Shown: one piece after another, positions 6,841-7,854 of the stretch | Layout: each line of letters begins with the position of its first letter | Numbering within the stretch: position 1 is the stretch's first letter | Origin: Anaerolineae bacterium | Lineage (GTDB): Bacteria > Chloroflexota > Anaerolineae > B4-G1 > SLSP01 | Assembly (NCBI GenBank): GCA_016934645.1 | Contig: JAFGSL010000121.1 | Span: forward strand, 1 to 7,854 | Direction: 5' to 3' | Length of the DNA: 7,854 nt | Notes under the pieces: model-generated | What the model was told of the DNA's origin: nothing | The model's input: only the letters and a program-made list of their open reading frames with translations | Databases searched by the model: none | Translations under genes and position numbers: made by a program

Positions 6841-6862
6841 TTTTCACTCCCAGGAGTGAAAA
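6841..6862. promoter_or_regulatory. Perfect 10-bp palindrome upstream of grpE, probable operator
   Basis: TTTTCACTCC (6841-6850) and GGAGTGAAAA (6853-6862) are exact complements around CA. CA/TG extends the symmetry on each side past one extra A. The cores CACTC and GAGTG equal those of the HrcA operator CIRCE, but CIRCE has a 9-base spacer and TTAG/CTAA ends; here the spacer is 4 and the ends are TTTT/AAAA. It lies 75 bases before the grpE start and just downstream of a TTGACA. A regulator site is likely, but the regulator is not known. As RNA it would also form a hairpin. Confidence 0.6.
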
Positions 6863-6886
6863 ATGAAAGCCATACAGTAGTGTCAA
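6858..6886 (-). promoter_or_regulatory. Possible promoter for grpE-dnaJ-usp
   Basis: On the minus strand a perfect TTGACA (6886-6881) lies just after the dnaK terminator. Spacings of 15-17 bases give only poor -10 boxes (CATTTT, ATTTTT, TTTTTC), which fall inside the palindrome at 6841-6862. A promoter is needed here because the terminator isolates grpE from dnaK. The weak -10 suggests an activator, an alternative sigma factor, or that I have picked the wrong site. Confidence 0.4.
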
Positions 6887-6901
6887 ACCAAAATAGCTAT
6901 G

Positions 6902-6929
6902 AAAAGGGGGTGACCCCACGGCCACCCCC
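6902..6929 (-). terminator. Rho-independent terminator after dnaK
   Basis: On the minus strand GGGGGTGGCC (6929-6920), loop GTGG, and GGTCACCCCC (6915-6906) form a 10-bp stem with one G-U pair, followed directly by TTTTC (6905-6901). It lies about 150 bases after the dnaK stop and before the grpE promoter region, so it separates dnaK from grpE-dnaJ. Confidence 0.85.
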
Positions 6930-6962
6930 TACCCTTTGCGGGAGTCATTTTTTGCTTCACCT

Positions 6963-7079
6963 CAAGTTATTGAGGGAGCTTTTGTGCCACTAAGGAATGG
7001 GCACTAAATAACTTTACCAATTCAAACTGAAAGCGGGTATAAGAAGCCTCGCAAATGGGCAAGTTATTTAGCTTTCAGT
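6963..7079. other. Repeat-rich dnaK 3' region with overlapping inverted repeats
   Basis: The 314-base gap between grpE and dnaK (6767-7080) contains no gene that I can see. Besides the palindrome, promoter and terminator listed separately, it holds several repeats. CTAAATAACTT (7004-7014) is a perfect complement of AAGTTATTTAG (7061-7071). ACTGAAAGC (7026-7034) is a perfect complement of GCTTTCAGT (7071-7079), starting on the last base of the previous arm. The pairs interleave, so the two hairpins exclude each other or form a pseudoknot. A third copy of the 12-mer, CAAGTTATTGAG (6963-6974), matches 7060-7071 at 11 of 12 bases. A direct repeat AATGGGCA sits beside both arms (6996-7003 and 7054-7061). 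CCTCAA-GTTA-TTGAGG makes a small hairpin at 6960-6975. Confidence 0.6.
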
Positions 7080-7080
7080 C

Positions 7081-7854
7081 CTAGACCTCGCGGAATTCAC
7101 CATCCACCACGTCGGGGCCTTCGGGCTCCTCAGGGCCGCCCTGCGGACCGTGGCCAAAGCCAGGGCCAACATGCGGGCCGGGGGTTCCAGCTCCAGGAGC
7201 TCCGGCAGCTTCAGGACCGCCGTAGGCCTGCTCGCCCAACTTCATCGCGGCCTGGCGCAGATCTTCCATCTTGCGGCGGATCAGTGCCGCGTCTTCACTG
7301 CTGTCCTTCACCTGGCGTAGATCGTTAACCATCCCTTCCAACTGACCGCGCACGTCACCGGGAACCTTTTCGCCCAGATCGCTCAGCGTCTTCTCGATCT
7401 GATAGCACAAATTATCAGCTTGGTTGCGAGCGTCCACCAATTCCTGGCGCTTCTTGTCTTCCTCGGCGTGCAACTTGGCCTCCTCGACCAGGCGATCAAC
7501 CTCGCCAGAATCCAGGTTTGTGCTCGCAGTGATCGTAATGCGCTGCTCGCGGCCGGTAGCCTTGTCCTTCGCATTCACGTTCAGGATGCCGTTTGCGTCG
7601 ATGTCGAAAGTCACCTCGACCTGCGGAATACCACGTGGCGCGGGCGGGATGCCGTCAAGCCGGAATTGACCGAGCAGCATATTGTAGCCCGCCATCGGGC
7701 GCTCGCCCTGGTAGACCTTGATGTCCACAGCGGTCTGCCCGTCTTCGGCAGTCGTGTAGATCTCGCTCTTGCGCACGGGGACCGTCGTATTGCGGGGGAT
7801 CATCACCGTCATCCGCCCGCCGAGCGTCTCAACGCCCAGCGAAAGCGGGGTCAC
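7081..7854 (-). CDS. dnaK: DnaK (Hsp70) chaperone, C-terminal 257 residues (5' end outside window)
   Basis: The frame is open to the right edge and ends at the TAG at 7083-7081. The nucleotide-binding domain is outside the window. Visible residues 1-108 are the substrate-binding beta-sandwich, beginning at [12 protein letters not shown] and including [23 protein letters not shown] and [18 protein letters not shown]. All are nearly invariant in DnaK and separate it from HscA. Residues 113-212 form the helical lid. The tail (213-257) is Gly/Pro-rich with [19 protein letters not shown] and ends in the acidic VVDGEFREV, a version of the common DnaK tail EEVK/DAEF-type motif. The tail is longer in glycine and proline than in many DnaK proteins, as is common in some phyla. 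Transcription ends at the terminator 6902-6929. Heat-shock control would be at the unseen 5' end. Confidence 0.97.
   Translation of the reverse strand: MTPLSLGVETLGGRMTVMIPRNTTVPVRKSEIYTTAEDGQTAVDIKVYQGERPMAGYNMLLGQFRLDGIPPAPRGIPQVEVTFDIDANGILNVNAKDKATGREQRITITASTNLDSGEVDRLVEEAKLHAEEDKKRQELVDARNQADNLCYQIEKTLSDLGEKVPGDVRGQLEGMVNDLRQVKDSSEDAALIRRKMEDLRQAAMKLGEQAYGGPEAAGAPGAGTPGPHVGPGFGHGPQGGPEEPEGPDVVDGEFREV

Noticed and set aside
6841..6862. A true CIRCE element
   Set aside because: Spacer length (4 versus 9) and outer bases (TTTT/AAAA versus TTAG/CTAA) do not fit, so I list it only as CIRCE-like.

Overview
The window is an ordinary, gene-dense stretch of a moderately GC-rich bacterial chromosome. 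It contains no phage, transposase, CRISPR or defence genes. The best guess for the host is a Chloroflexota bacterium (Chloroflexia, Anaerolineae or a relative). That rests on three things: a TrmFO-type (folate/FAD) tRNA methyltransferase, an HtrA with a Thr/Pro-rich linker after its membrane anchor, and a long uncharacterised protein of a kind I associate with that phylum. This is inference from protein style; no marker gene for phylogeny is present.

Left part (1-1374, minus): the first 458 codons of a large uncharacterised protein that runs off the left edge. It is driven by a near-consensus sigma-70 promoter at 1416-1444. A 253-base divergent intergenic region follows, holding two hairpins. 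Next, on the plus strand, are a small DUF2007-type gene (1628-1909) and trmFO (1890-3242), which overlap and are probably translationally coupled. TrmFO makes the T-loop m5U54 of tRNA.

Middle and right part (3354-7854, all minus): a protein-quality-control cluster. In transcription order it reads dnaK (3' part only), a Rho-independent terminator, grpE, a class II dnaJ without zinc finger, a universal-stress-family protein, and an HtrA/Deg serine protease anchored to the outside of the membrane. DnaK, GrpE and DnaJ form the cytoplasmic Hsp70 cycle, and HtrA handles damaged envelope proteins. The cluster ends at a perfect 15-bp inverted repeat (3281-3325) facing the end of trmFO, a likely shared terminator for the two converging units.

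The most unusual parts are non-coding. A 112-base tract at 4548-4659 is made of sixteen in-phase heptamers that switch strand in the middle, so the tract can fold on itself; a shorter relative lies at 5101-5128. The dnaK 3' region (6963-7079) holds overlapping, mutually exclusive inverted repeats. A perfect 10-bp palindrome with CIRCE-like CACTC/GAGTG cores but a 4-base spacer lies just upstream of grpE, where a heat-shock operator would be expected. No complete new system is visible. These elements and the unknown protein at the left edge are the best leads.
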